Assembly (NCBI GenBank): GCA_903862955.1
Contig: CAIPAH010000024.1
Span: forward strand, 310,001 to 374,000
Direction: 5' to 3'
Source of the DNA: an uncultured Opitutia bacterium
GTDB taxonomy: Bacteria > Verrucomicrobiota > Verrucomicrobiia > Opitutales > Opitutaceae
Length of the DNA: 64,000 nucleotides
The translations under genes were made by a program, and so were the position numbers. The notes under the pieces are model-generated. The model was not told the origin of the DNA and searched no databases. It saw nothing but the letters and a program-made list of their open reading frames with translations. The first letter of the stretch is position 1; every line of letters starts with the position of its first letter. Below, one piece after another: positions 33,160 through 41,323 of the stretch.

Positions 33160-34047
33160 GTGACCCATAACTCCTCATCCGTTTCCGCCATCCACGCCCG
33201 CGGCGTGCGCGCCATGCTGCTCTCCGCCGCGTGCTTCACGGCGAACGCGCTCATCATCCGCGCGCTCGGGACCGTGCAGGCGGTGGACGTCTGGTTGCTG
33301 GCCTGCGTGCGCTTTGTCGTGGGCCTGGGGTTGATCATGGCGGTCTTTCGCGTCGGCCCGGAGTCGTTCCAACCGCGCAACCTCTACCAGCACCGCCGGC
33401 TAATCTGGCGCGGCGTGGTCGGTGGACTCGGCGTTTACAGCTACTACCTGACCGTCGTCCACCTCGGCGCCGGACGCGCGACGTTCATCAACAACACCTA
33501 CGTCGTCATGGGTGCGCTCCTCGCCGTGGTCATGCTCCGCGAGCATTTCCGGCCGGTCCTGGCCATCGGCGGCCTCACCGCCCTCGCCGGACTCGCACTC
33601 ATCACCAACATCACCGGCACCGGCGTCGGCGTCAGCATCTACGACGGCATCGCAATCGCGTCCGCCTTGGCCTCGGCCTACGTCGTCGTCACCATCCGGC
33701 AGCTGCATGCCGAGGGCGAACACACCTCGACGATCTTCGCGGCGCAATGCGCCTACGGCCTGCTGATCTGCGCGGGCCCGGCCGCCGCCAGCTGGGCGCC
33801 GCACGCGCCACTGGCCTGGGCGCTAATGATCGTCGGCGCGCTCTGCGCCGGCAGCGGACAGATTTTCATGACCATCGGCTTCCGCGACCTGCCCGTGGGC
33901 GAAGGCTCGCTGCTGCAAATGCTCGTGCCGCTCGGCATCGCGGTCGGCGGCGCGGTGTTTTTCCGCGAACACTTCGCCCCGCACGAACTCGTCGGCGCCG
34001 TGTTGATCCTCGCCGGCAGTGCGCTGCCGGCGGTCACCAAGAAATAG
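33160..34047 (+). CDS. EamA/DMT-family membrane transporter
   Basis: A 295-residue protein with ten predicted membrane helices in two EamA repeats. The first repeat includes 'AMLLSAACFTANALIIRALG' and 'ATFINNTYVVMGALLAVVML'. The second includes 'PLAWALMIVGALCAGSGQIF' and ends 'FFREHFAPHELVGAVLILAG'. It is probably a metabolite exporter; the substrate is unknown. The start is GTG 33160 (MTHNSSS), directly after the terminator. A GGACCTATGGGTC palindrome overlaps its stop codon. Confidence 0.88.
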   Translation: MTHNSSSVSAIHARGVRAMLLSAACFTANALIIRALGTVQAVDVWLLACVRFVVGLGLIMAVFRVGPESFQPRNLYQHRRLIWRGVVGGLGVYSYYLTVVHLGAGRATFINNTYVVMGALLAVVMLREHFRPVLAIGGLTALAGLALITNITGTGVGVSIYDGIAIASALASAYVVVTIRQLHAEGEHTSTIFAAQCAYGLLICAGPAAASWAPHAPLAWALMIVGALCAGSGQIFMTIGFRDLPVGEGSLLQMLVPLGIAVGGAVFFREHFAPHELVGAVLILAGSALPAVTKK

Positions 34048-34085
34048 GACCTATGGGTCACAGAGGACCCATGGGACCTAGGACA
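34046..34085. repeat. GGACCTATGGGTC palindrome
   Basis: Arms AGGACCTATGGGTC and GACCCATGGGACCT enclose a short ACAGAG loop, beginning at the transporter's stop codon. A second copy is translated inside the GT39-type gene at 57663-57705. Confidence 0.75.
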
Positions 34086-34096
34086 TAAACCCGGTC

Positions 34097-34927
34097 TCAG
34101 GACTTCGCCGCCGCAGCTCGAGCCGCCGCCTGGCGCTCCTGCCAGGGGAACTTGCGCGGCGTCGCACGCGGGCGCTCGAAGAGCGTGCCGACCGCGATGT
34201 AGGCGCGGCGGTAGTCGTCCGACTGGTTCCGCGGCGTGTAGTGCAGCGTGCGCTCGAGATGGAAGGTCGCGCCGCCGGCCGGCAGCTCGCAGGCCACGGC
34301 CTTGCTCAGGTCAAACGAACCCGGCACGACCTCGAGGCCGGGCGTCAATGGATTGTCGCCGATCGGCTGGTGCGGGACCACCTCCTGGTTGTGCGACCCC
34401 GGCACGAAATACATGCAGCCGTTCAACTTCGTCGCGGGCTGCAGCGGCACCCAGATGCTCAGGCCGCGATACTCCTTCGCGGGATTCCAATACGCCTCGT
34501 CCTGATGCCACGGCGTGGCGGCGGTGTTGCGCGGCGGCTTGTTGATCGCGTGGTCGCCGACCATGTGCGTGCCCGGCCCGAGCAGCTGCACCATCATGGC
34601 CTTCAGGTTGGCCACGAGCTGCGTCTCGAGGAGCGCGGGCGCGTATTTGCCGGGCTGGAGGATCTGCGCGACGTCCTCCTTCTTGCCCTGCTGCTTCTGG
34701 CCGGTGAGGTTGTAGAGGTCGCCCTCGGTCTTGCTGCGGTCCTCGTTGAACAGCCGGTCGTAAATCTTGCGGACCATCGGGATCTCGTCGAGCGGCATGA
34801 CGTTGTCGACCGCGAGGTAGCCATTTTGGTTGAAAAATGCGATCTGCTCCGGGGTGAGCAGGCGGGTGGGCTTGAGCTTGGCGGGGGCGGCGTAATCCGG
34901 GACGGGCAAAGGGGCGGAAGCATTCAT
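34097..34927 (-). CDS. phytanoyl-CoA-dioxygenase-family protein
   Basis: A 276-residue Fe(II)/2-oxoglutarate-dependent oxygenase. The metal motif H-x-D is in 'AATPWHQDEAYWNPAKEYRG'. The distal His lies in 'GGATFHLERTLHYTPRNQSD', followed by the 2-oxoglutarate-binding Arg region 'RRAYIAVGTLFERPR'. The N-terminal 'LTPEQIAFFNQNGYLAVDNV' is typical. The substrate is unknown. It is divergent from an AraC-type regulator 43 bases away, which probably controls it. ATG 34927 is used. Confidence 0.9.
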   Translation of the reverse strand: MNASAPLPVPDYAAPAKLKPTRLLTPEQIAFFNQNGYLAVDNVMPLDEIPMVRKIYDRLFNEDRSKTEGDLYNLTGQKQQGKKEDVAQILQPGKYAPALLETQLVANLKAMMVQLLGPGTHMVGDHAINKPPRNTAATPWHQDEAYWNPAKEYRGLSIWVPLQPATKLNGCMYFVPGSHNQEVVPHQPIGDNPLTPGLEVVPGSFDLSKAVACELPAGGATFHLERTLHYTPRNQSDDYRRAYIAVGTLFERPRATPRKFPWQERQAAARAAAAKS

Positions 34928-34970
34928 CGCTCGACAGGATAACCCGCCCGGCAAAGGGTGGCGTCCGACA

Positions 34971-35891
34971 ATGTCGCGCAGTACTAAATCGAACACGCCC
35001 AAGTCGGCCCGGCTGCTGAATGCGCCCCATGTGATGACACCGGAACAGCAGGCGCGGCGGTTCGAGCGGTTCGAACGCGAGATCGGCATCCCCGGCCTCG
35101 CGGAGATCGGCCGCTACCGCTATGCCAGCGCGTATGGCGGACTGCGGCTGCGCGCACACCCGGATGGACTCGAGGTCTGCTTCCTCGCCCGCGGCCGGCA
35201 GACCTACCGCGTGAACAACCAGGTCTATCGCCTGCGCGGCGGCGACCAGTATCTCGTGTTTCCGGGCGAGCCGCATGACTCGGCCGGCATGCCCGAGGAA
35301 AAGGGCGTGCTCTTCTGGATCTTCCTCAAGCTCCAGCCGGCCGGCCGGTCCCTGCTCTTCCTCGACCCGACGGCCTCCCGGGCGCTGCGGCGCGCCCTGC
35401 TCGCGATGCCCTCGCGGCACTTCGCCGCCGAGCCGGGCACACGGGAGCTGCTGGACGAACTTTTCGCCGCACTCGAGCGGCGCGGCTCGCGCCTGGACCG
35501 CCTCGGCGCGGCCGCGTTGGTGTTGCGCTACCTCTTCGCCACCCTCCGCGCCTCGCACCGGAATCGCCGCGCCGGGCCCTCCGCCCGCATCCAGCGCAGC
35601 CTCGAACATATCGCGGCACAGGTCGGCGAGCTTCCCTCCGTGCCCCAGCTGGCGCGTCTCGTCCGCCTCTCGCCATCCCGGTTCAAGGCCCGCTTCCGGG
35701 AAGAGGTCGGCCTGCCCCCGCGCGAACACGTGTTGCGGCAAAAGCTCGCCGTCGCCCAAGGTTGGCTGCGCCGCCCCGGCGCGACGGTCACGGGCGTCGC
35801 GCACGATCTCGGATTCTCGAGTTCGCAGTATTTCGCGACGGTCTTCCGCCGCTTCACCGGCCAGACGCCGACGGAGTTTCAAGGCAGATAG
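34971..35891 (+). CDS. AraC-family transcriptional regulator
   Basis: A 306-residue regulator with an N-terminal cupin-like sensor ('GLEVCFLARGRQTYRVNNQV', 'YLVFPGEPHDSAGMPE'). The C-terminal double HTH reads 'LVRLSPSRFKARFREEVGLP', then 'VTGVAHDLGFSSSQYFATVF' and 'RRFTGQTPTEFQ'. It is divergent from the phytanoyl-CoA-dioxygenase-like gene, a pairing common in Verrucomicrobiota and Planctomycetota. The effector is unknown. Confidence 0.93.
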   Translation: MSRSTKSNTPKSARLLNAPHVMTPEQQARRFERFEREIGIPGLAEIGRYRYASAYGGLRLRAHPDGLEVCFLARGRQTYRVNNQVYRLRGGDQYLVFPGEPHDSAGMPEEKGVLFWIFLKLQPAGRSLLFLDPTASRALRRALLAMPSRHFAAEPGTRELLDELFAALERRGSRLDRLGAAALVLRYLFATLRASHRNRRAGPSARIQRSLEHIAAQVGELPSVPQLARLVRLSPSRFKARFREEVGLPPREHVLRQKLAVAQGWLRRPGATVTGVAHDLGFSSSQYFATVFRRFTGQTPTEFQGR

Positions 35892-35896
35892 GATGC

Positions 35897-35991
35897 AACG
35901 TAGGTCGGGCTTTACGCCCGATACGCTGCGGGTGACTCGCCCCGCGTCCGACCGCCAATCTATCGGGCGTAAAGCCCGACCTACGTTGCCC
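35897..35991. repeat. long GTAGGTCGGGCTTTACGCCC palindrome between convergent genes
   Basis: Nearly perfect inverted repeat: CAACGTAGGTCGGGCTTTAC (then GCCCGATA) is mirrored by TATCGGGCGTAAAGCCCGAC (then CTACGTTG) across a 38-base centre. Each arm also folds on itself (GGGC-TTTAC-GCCC). It lies between convergent genes and may serve as a two-way terminator. Confidence 0.85.
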
Positions 35992-35997
35992 GCGCGG

Positions 35998-36432
35998 TCA
36001 GCGCTTCTCGTTCTCGATCATCACGACCTTGCCGTCGTGAAAGACCACGCGAAAATGCTCGTGCTCGTGGCGCGTGGGATAAGCCAGGTAATACGGGTAA
36101 AACGGATCGCCCCAGCCGTAATAATACCGGTGATAGTAGCCACTGTAGAGGATCAGGCCGTCGTCGCCTTCGTAGGTGACGTAGCTCCAGATTTCGCTCG
36201 TGCCGTTGGCGTCGGTGCGTTCGCGAACGCGATCGGGATCGCCCAGGGCCAGCTTCACCATCGCCATGTCGAAACCGATGGCGATCTTGCCCTCCTTGAT
36301 CAGCTGCTGCTGGTCGGTGGTGAGCTTGGCGAAGGCCGCGGGATTGGCGTTGATCCGCGTCTGCGGGGTGGAACAGCCGGCGAGCAGGATCAGGCCGCCG
36401 GCGAGTGCGAGGACGGAGAGAAGGGTTTTCAT
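35998..36432 (-). CDS. outer-membrane lipoprotein, SmpA/BamE-like, paralogue A
   Basis: A 144-residue lipoprotein. The signal peptide ends in the lipobox 'GGLILLAGCSTPQ'. The mature part has 'KIAIGFDMAMVKLALGDPDR', 'GTSEIWSYVTYEGDDGLILY', an aromatic Tyr-rich stretch and 'FRVVFHDGKVVMIENEKR', the beta-alpha pattern of SmpA/OmlA-type small lipoproteins. A clear paralogue lies at 37354-37797 on the same strand, beyond a HAD gene on the other strand. Function unknown; likely envelope assembly. Confidence 0.78.
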   Translation of the reverse strand: MKTLLSVLALAGGLILLAGCSTPQTRINANPAAFAKLTTDQQQLIKEGKIAIGFDMAMVKLALGDPDRVRERTDANGTSEIWSYVTYEGDDGLILYSGYYHRYYYGWGDPFYPYYLAYPTRHEHEHFRVVFHDGKVVMIENEKR

Positions 36433-36539
36433 GGCGGTAAGAAGAGGCCTGATGCTGAGAACATAATGCGCCCGCCCGGTTCCGCAAATGCCGAAGTATC
36501 TTGCGCCCGCCGAACCGCCGGGATTCATCGCGGGCAGGC

Positions 36540-37223
36540 ATGAAAACCCTGCTCCTCTGGGACATTGACGGCACCCTGACGCTCTCCGGCGGCGCGGGCA
36601 TGCGGGCGCTCGAGGCAGCCCTGAGCCGGGAGTTTAAGCGGGATAATTCGCTCTCCAGTATCGATTTCGCGGGGCGCACCGACATCTGGATCATGCGGCA
36701 GATCTTCGCCCACGTCGGCCTGCCCGACGACGACGCCAATATCCAGCGCCTGATCAACGCCTACCTCGCCGAGCTGCCCACCGCCCTCCAAAACCCGGGC
36801 AATCGCGTCCTGCCCGGCGTCGCCGCCGCGCTCGCGGCCCTCGCGGCGCATGGCGGTTGCGTGCAGGCGCTGCTGACCGGCAACGTCGAGCGCGGCGCGC
36901 GCATCAAGCTCGGGCACCATAAACTCTCCCACTATTTCGCCTGGGGCGCGTTCGCGGACGACGGCGAGCGACGCAACGATCTCGGCCCCGTTGCGCTGCG
37001 GCGGGCCCGGGAAAAACACGGCATCGAGTTCGCGCCCGAACGCGTCTTCGTGATTGGCGACACGCCGCACGACATCGCCTGTGGCAAGGTCATCGGCGCC
37101 CAAACCATCGCGGTGGCCACCGGGCAGTATTCCGTGGACGAGTTGCGCGCTGCCAATCCCACGTTCGTGCTGGCCGACCTGAGCGACACTGCCTCCCTGT
37201 TGCGCGCGCTCGGCTTGGCGTAG
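36540..37223 (+). CDS. HAD-superfamily hydrolase (phosphatase)
   Basis: A 227-residue HAD protein. The nucleophile motif D-x-D is in 'MKTLLLWDIDGTLTLSGGAG', motif II in 'CVQALLTGNVERGARIKLG', and motif IV is 'ERVFVIGDTPHDIACGKVIG'. The helical cap after motif I fits the phosphoglycolate/haloacid group. The substrate is unknown. It is flanked by two lipoprotein genes on the opposite strand. Confidence 0.88.
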   Translation: MKTLLLWDIDGTLTLSGGAGMRALEAALSREFKRDNSLSSIDFAGRTDIWIMRQIFAHVGLPDDDANIQRLINAYLAELPTALQNPGNRVLPGVAAALAALAAHGGCVQALLTGNVERGARIKLGHHKLSHYFAWGAFADDGERRNDLGPVALRRAREKHGIEFAPERVFVIGDTPHDIACGKVIGAQTIAVATGQYSVDELRAANPTFVLADLSDTASLLRALGLA

Positions 37224-37311
37224 GTCGGGCTTTACGCCCGATATGCCTCGAAACCAGCGCTAGGTCGACGCGACCGATGCATATCGGGGATAAACCCCGA
37301 CTTACTCCGAT
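37220..37311. repeat. GTAGGTCGGGCTTTACGCCC palindrome, degenerate second arm
   Basis: The left arm GTAGGTCGGGCTTTACGCCC starts at the HAD stop codon. The right arm, near 37275-37310, is diverged (CATATCGGGGATAAACCCCG). It lies between convergent genes, as does the copy at 35897. Confidence 0.75.
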
Positions 37312-37353
37312 CCGAATGACAGCGGTGGAAAACCCAGATCCACGCGCCCGCCC

Positions 37354-37797
37354 CTACTTCGTCCGCGTTTCGATCCCAATCACCTTGCCGCCCATGAAGA
37401 CGACCCGGAGTTTTTCGTCGTTCTGAAAGGTGTCGTTGCCCGTCGACATGCCCACGCCCACGGCCGTCGAACTGCCGCCACGATAGGAACCACTCGAGCT
37501 GCCAACCCCGACGCCGATGGAGAATTTTGGTTTGTGGTCGCCATAGACCCAGACCTCGGACGCGCCCTGCGCCGTCAACCGTTCGTAAACCCGGTCAGCC
37601 GGGCCAAGCGCCACCTGCACCATCGCGGGTGTGAAGCCGACGTCCACCTGGCCCGCCCGCACCTTCTGTTGGACGTCCGCCGGCCAGGTATTGAACGCCG
37701 CCTGCTGCGCCTGGATGCGCGACTCGGGCGTCGCGCAGCCCGCGAACAAAAGTAGGAACGACACGGGCAAGATTAGCAGGGAGAGATACTTCTTCAT
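37354..37797 (-). CDS. outer-membrane lipoprotein, SmpA/BamE-like, paralogue B
   Basis: A 147-residue lipoprotein. The lipobox is 'FLLLFAGCATPE'. It shares the layout of the gene at 35998: 'QVDVGFTPAMVQVALGPADR', 'GASEVWVYGD' and 'LRVVFMGGKVIGIETRTK'. It differs by a Gly/Ser-rich insert ('SIGVGVGSSSGSYRGGSSTA') where the paralogue has its Tyr-rich stretch. Probably a local duplication. Function unknown. Confidence 0.75.
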   Translation of the reverse strand: MKKYLSLLILPVSFLLLFAGCATPESRIQAQQAAFNTWPADVQQKVRAGQVDVGFTPAMVQVALGPADRVYERLTAQGASEVWVYGDHKPKFSIGVGVGSSSGSYRGGSSTAVGVGMSTGNDTFQNDEKLRVVFMGGKVIGIETRTK

Positions 37798-37875
37798 GGG
37801 ACAGGAATTTGTTTGCTGGGCCCAGACTGGCACCCGCAAATGGACAGCGCAATCCTTTGACCGGATCGGCCTTTC

Positions 37876-38322
37876 ATGAACAAAACCTTCTCCATCGCCC
37901 TCGGCTCCGACCACGCTGGTTTCGCCTACAAGGAGGCCATCAAGGCCATGCTGCTGACCGAGGGGCACACCGTGCGCGACTTCGGCACGAACTCGACCGA
38001 GCGCTGCGATTACCCGGATTTCTGCTTCCCGGTCGCCCGGGCCGTCGCCGCCGACGAGGTTGAGCGTGGCATCGTGCTGGGCGGGTCGGGCAACGGCGAA
38101 GCCAACGCCGCCAACCGCGTGCGCGGCGTGCGCTGCGGGCTCTGCTGGAACGAGCAGACCGCGATCTGGAGCCGCGCCCACAACGATGCCAACTGCCTCT
38201 CGATCGGCGAACGCACCATCACGCTCGACGAGGCGCTCAAGATCGTCCGCGTCTGGCTCGCCACCGATTTCGAGGGCGGCCGCCACATCCCGCGCATCCA
38301 GAAGCTCGACAGCATGGCGTGA
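37876..38322 (+). CDS. rpiB: ribose-5-phosphate isomerase B (RpiB/LacAB family)
   Basis: A 148-residue sugar-phosphate isomerase. 'IALGSDHAGFAYKEAIKAML' is the N-terminal signature with the Asp-His pair. 'RGIVLGGSGNGEANAANRVR' is the anion-hole loop; it has Glu where E. coli-type enzymes use a Cys nearby, as in the actinobacterial type. 'WSRAHNDANCLSIGERTI' is the conserved His-Asn region. It interconverts ribose and ribulose 5-phosphate; other sugar phosphates are possible. Confidence 0.9.
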   Translation: MNKTFSIALGSDHAGFAYKEAIKAMLLTEGHTVRDFGTNSTERCDYPDFCFPVARAVAADEVERGIVLGGSGNGEANAANRVRGVRCGLCWNEQTAIWSRAHNDANCLSIGERTITLDEALKIVRVWLATDFEGGRHIPRIQKLDSMA

Positions 38323-38330
38323 CTGCGCGT

Positions 38331-38391
38331 CACGTAGCGCAGGCGACCCCGCCTGCCCCCAAAAAATGCAGGCGAGGCGCCTGCGCTACCC
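38331..38391. repeat. GTAGCGCAGGCG palindrome
   Basis: Inverted repeat with arms GTAGCGCAGGCGACCCCGCC and GGCGAGGCGCCTGCGCTAC around an A6 centre, between rpiB and the GNAT gene. Widespread repeats of this look carry the same GTAGCGCAGGC end. Confidence 0.8.
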
Positions 38392-38393
38392 CC

Positions 38394-38864
38394 ATGAACT
38401 TCCGCGAATTGACGGTGGCTGACGTGCCGGCGATGTTCCTGATCCGCGCCGCAGCGAAGGAAAATCCCATGCCGCTGATCTCCGGGCTGAAGTTCCTCGG
38501 CATCACCGTCGCAGGCGAAGCCGAGAAGTTGAAGACCACGCACAAGGGTTTCATTTGCGAGAACGATGGCGTGCCCATCGGCTTCGTCGTCGGCGACGGC
38601 AGCACCGGTGAACTCTGGGTCCTGTCGGTTTGGCCGGAGTATGAAGGCCAAGGCGTCGGCCGCAAACTCATGACCCTGGCGCAAGAGTGGCTCTTCACCA
38701 AAGGCTGGGATAAACTCTGGCTGACCACCGGCATCAAACCCTCGCGGGCTTTGACGCTCTACCAAAAGCTCGGCTGGAAAATCGTCGGCACCCTCGACCA
38801 CGGCGGCAGTTACCGGATGGAGTTGGACAAGCCGGCAGCGTCGACTGGTCCAATCCTCGGTTAG
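38394..38864 (+). CDS. GNAT-family N-acetyltransferase
   Basis: A 156-residue GNAT. 'LWVLSVWPEYEGQGVGRKLM' contains the acetyl-CoA loop Q-G-V-G-R. 'PSRALTLYQKLGWKIVGTLD' is the usual end motif with the Tyr and G-W. The acceptor is unknown. ATG 38394 lies directly after the GTAGCGCAGGCG repeat, which must contain or abut its translation start region. Confidence 0.88.
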   Translation: MNFRELTVADVPAMFLIRAAAKENPMPLISGLKFLGITVAGEAEKLKTTHKGFICENDGVPIGFVVGDGSTGELWVLSVWPEYEGQGVGRKLMTLAQEWLFTKGWDKLWLTTGIKPSRALTLYQKLGWKIVGTLDHGGSYRMELDKPAASTGPILG

Positions 38865-38952
38865 TTTGTAGCTGCGAGCGTTATCCATAAGATTCATAAT
38901 ACCATACGGTTAATATATATCCGGCTCAGATCATCTCACAACTTCCACCCCT

Positions 38953-38974
38953 ATTGATTTGACATTAAAGCAAT
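38953..38974. promoter_or_regulatory. candidate MarR operator upstream of the regulator gene
   Basis: An imperfect 22-base palindrome of the form ATTG-n-TTT...AAA-n-CAAT, 22 bases before the marR ATG in an AT-rich stretch. Its core TTTGA-n2-T-n-AAAGCA matches the operator-like site at 39484-39507, suggesting autoregulation. Confidence 0.5.
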
Positions 38975-38995
38975 AGCCGCTCTGATCGTTGGTTG

Positions 38996-39454
38996 ATGCC
39001 TAGCCGCTACCAAGGCCCCAAAGCTGAAATCGACGCGCTCAGCGCTTACATCAAACTGATGCGCGCGGCCGAATCCGTCACCACGCGTGCGCACGCCGTG
39101 CTGCCGAAGGACATCACGATCTCCCAATTCGGCGTGCTCGAGGTGCTGCTGCATTGCGGCCCGCTCTGCCAAACCGAACTCGCCGGCAAGCTCCTCAAGA
39201 GCGGTGGCAACATCACTCTCATCGTGGATAACCTCGAGAAAGCCGGCCACGTCGTCCGCGAACGCAGCCGGGAGGATCGGCGCTTCGTCACCGTTTCGCT
39301 CACCGATTCCGGCCGCGCCTTCATCACCGGCCTCTTCCCGAAAGTCGCCGCCAGCATCACCCGCGAGCTCTCCGCCCTCTCCTCCGCGGAGCAATTCACC
39401 CTCGGCTGGCTCTGCAAGAAAGCCGGCACCGGCGCCTCCGCTCCCGCCGCCTGA
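38996..39454 (+). CDS. MarR-family regulator, MhqR-like
   Basis: A 152-residue winged-helix regulator. The DNA-binding part is seen in 'ITISQFGVLEVLLHCGPLCQ', 'LLKSGGNITLIVDNLEKAGH' and the wing 'VRERSREDRRFVTVSLTDSG'. It fits the MhqR/OhrR-like group. It lies directly before a ring-cleaving dioxygenase and a carboxylesterase, the gene set MhqR controls in Bacillus. Two matching palindromes, one upstream and one downstream of this gene, fit control of itself and the cluster. ATG 38996 is used (a TTG precedes it). Confidence 0.88.
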   Translation: MPSRYQGPKAEIDALSAYIKLMRAAESVTTRAHAVLPKDITISQFGVLEVLLHCGPLCQTELAGKLLKSGGNITLIVDNLEKAGHVVRERSREDRRFVTVSLTDSGRAFITGLFPKVAASITRELSALSSAEQFTLGWLCKKAGTGASAPAA

Positions 39455-39483
39455 TCAGCCCCATTTGCTTTTTCGTTCGTTCC

Positions 39484-39507
39484 ATATACTTTGAGTTCAA
39501 AGCATAT
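39484..39507. promoter_or_regulatory. candidate MarR operator before the dioxygenase gene
   Basis: A near-perfect 24-base palindrome: half-site ATATxCTTTGA, a two-base GT centre, then TCAAAGxATAT. It lies in the AT-rich gap between marR and the dioxygenase and shares TTTGA-n2-T-n-AAAGCA with the site at 38953. It is a strong candidate for the repressor's main operator. Confidence 0.65.
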
Positions 39508-39564
39508 CGCCAATTTTCCTAACAACCTAATAAATAGCATATAACACCTAACTCGCCTTATCCC

Positions 39565-40500
39565 ATGAACCTCCTCGGCCTCCACCACATCACCGCCATG
39601 GCCTCCGATCCGCGCGCGAACTACGATTTCTACACCCGCGTGCTCGGACTCCGCTTCGTCAAAAAGTCCGTGAATCAGGACGACCCCGGCACCTATCATC
39701 TCTACTACGGTGACAACACCGGCTCGCCTGGTTCCGCAATCACGTTCTTCCCCTGGCCCGGCCTGCGCCCCGGCCGGCCCGGTCACGGCCAGGCTTACGC
39801 CACGGCGTTTTCCATTCCCGCCGCGTCCGTTGCATTTTGGTCCGATCGCCTCGCCAAGCTCGGCGCCAAGACCGAGCCCGTCACGACGCGCTTCGGTGAC
39901 CAAGTCCTCACCGTCTTCGATCCCGACGGCCTGCGGATCGAACTCGTCGCCACCGCCGAGCCCGATGCGCGTCAGCCCGCGCCATCACAGGACGTTCCGC
40001 CGGTCCATGCGATCCGCGGCTTCCACAGCAGCACGCTCGGTTTGACCGACGCCAAGGCCACGGCCGACGTCCTCACCCGCACAATGGGTTATCGTCTCGT
40101 CGCGGAAGAGGGCCCACGCACGCGTTACACCGTGGCCGCCGGCGGGCCCGGCAGCTACGTCGACCTGCTCACGGATCCTGCCCTGCCCCGCGGACTCAAC
40201 GGCGCCGGCACGATTCACCACGTGGCGTTCCGCACGCCGGACGACGCCAGTCAGGTCCAGGCGCACTCCGAGATTGTCCGCAGCGGACTGCACATCAGCC
40301 CGGTCATTGACCGCGCCTACTTCAAGTCCATCTACTACCGCGAGCCCGCGGGCATCCTGTTCGAGATCGCCACCGACCAGCCCGGCTTCGCCATCGACGA
40401 GCCCGTCGAGTCGCTCGGCACCAAACTCGGACTGCCCCCGCACCTTGAGCCCCACCGCGCCGAGATCGAAGCCGCCCTCCCGCCGCTTAGCGGATTCTAA
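39565..40500 (+). CDS. ring-cleaving dioxygenase, MhqO-like (VOC superfamily)
   Basis: A 311-residue protein with two tandem vicinal-oxygen-chelate modules. The first opens 'LLGLHHITAMASDPRANYDF', with metal-ligand candidates in HHIT and later 'DGLRIELVA'. The second opens 'HAIRGFHSSTLGLTDAKATA', with 'AGTIHHVAFRTPDD' and 'YREPAGILFEIATDQPGF' carrying the His and Glu ligands. MhqO-type enzymes are induced by quinones and hydroquinones. Next to a MarR regulator and a MhqD-like esterase, this fits an electrophile-detoxification cluster. Confidence 0.88.
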   Translation: MNLLGLHHITAMASDPRANYDFYTRVLGLRFVKKSVNQDDPGTYHLYYGDNTGSPGSAITFFPWPGLRPGRPGHGQAYATAFSIPAASVAFWSDRLAKLGAKTEPVTTRFGDQVLTVFDPDGLRIELVATAEPDARQPAPSQDVPPVHAIRGFHSSTLGLTDAKATADVLTRTMGYRLVAEEGPRTRYTVAAGGPGSYVDLLTDPALPRGLNGAGTIHHVAFRTPDDASQVQAHSEIVRSGLHISPVIDRAYFKSIYYREPAGILFEIATDQPGFAIDEPVESLGTKLGLPPHLEPHRAEIEAALPPLSGF

Positions 40501-40504
40501 ACCT

Positions 40505-40607
40505 CGTTTAAGCCGGAAGCCAGGAATCCAGGAACCCATCTCTCCGATTCCCGGCTTCCTGCTTGCCCGCCATAGGCTCTGCGACGGCGGGGCTTCCCCT
40601 TCAAAAA
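40505..40607. repeat. AGCCGGAAGCCAGGAA-family palindrome with an inserted CCCGCC/GGCGGGG unit
   Basis: The left arm AAGCCGGAAGCCAGGAATCC pairs with a right arm interrupted by a separate CCCGCCATAGGCTCTGCGA-type palindrome, before ending GGGGCTTCCCCTTC. One repeat family appears to be inserted in another. Confidence 0.7.
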
Positions 40608-40613
40608 AGTCCC

Positions 40614-41231
40614 ATGCCCACTCTCACCTACCACCACCTCTTCGAACCCGGCCCCAACCCCGGCTCCCCTCCGCTGCTGCTCCTGCACGGCACCGGTGGC
40701 GACGAGCACGATCTGCTCCCGCTCGGACGCGCCCTGTCGCCCGGTTCCGCCCTGCTCAGCCCACGCGGGAACGTGAGCGAGCACGGCGCCAACCGTTTCT
40801 TCGCGCGTCTCGCCGAGGGACGCTTCGATCCCGCCGAGGTCACGCGCCGCACGCACGAGCTGGCGGACTTCATCGCCGCAGCCGCCAAGCAATACGGCCT
40901 CGATCCGGCCAAGCTCGTCGCCGTCGGCTTGTCCAACGGCGCGAACATCGCCGCCGCTCTCCTGCAGCTCCGCCCCGAGTCGCTCGGCTCCGCCATCCTG
41001 CTCCGGCCCATGGTCGTCCTCGATCAACCCGCCACCGCCGGCACGCTCACCGGCAAGCGCGTGCTCATCGCCAGCGGCACCCACGACCCGATTGTGCCCA
41101 ACTCCCACCCGCCCCGCCTCGCCGCCCTCCTCCGCGCCGGCGGCGCCGACGTCACCGTCCACACCTCTCCCGCCGGCCACAACCTCACCTCCGCCGACAT
41201 CACCGTCGCCAAGGATTTCCTAGCCAACTAA
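40614..41231 (+). CDS. carboxylesterase/phospholipase, MhqD-like
   Basis: A 205-residue alpha/beta hydrolase: 'PPLLLLHGTGGDEHDLLPLG' (oxyanion region), nucleophile elbow 'LVAVGLSNGANIAAALLQLR' (G-L-S-N-G), Asp in 'IASGTHDPIVPN' and His in 'TSPAGHNLTSAD'. The size and motifs match MhqD/YtpA-type carboxylesterases. It sits downstream of the MhqO-like dioxygenase and is probably under the same MarR regulator. ATG 40614 is used. Confidence 0.88.
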   Translation: MPTLTYHHLFEPGPNPGSPPLLLLHGTGGDEHDLLPLGRALSPGSALLSPRGNVSEHGANRFFARLAEGRFDPAEVTRRTHELADFIAAAAKQYGLDPAKLVAVGLSNGANIAAALLQLRPESLGSAILLRPMVVLDQPATAGTLTGKRVLIASGTHDPIVPNSHPPRLAALLRAGGADVTVHTSPAGHNLTSADITVAKDFLAN

Positions 41232-41323
41232 TCGCGCCGCGCCCGTCGCGAGACCCCTTCGGTTTCATCTCCGTCAACGTTGGGCCCTAGACAAATCGCG
41301 AGACCAGCGGCATGGTGCCGCCC

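Noticed and set aside
31423-33168. 581-codon minus-strand frame opposite lpdA
   Set aside because: It crosses the palindromic repeats and the terminator and lacks any domain; the plus strand is unmistakably E3.
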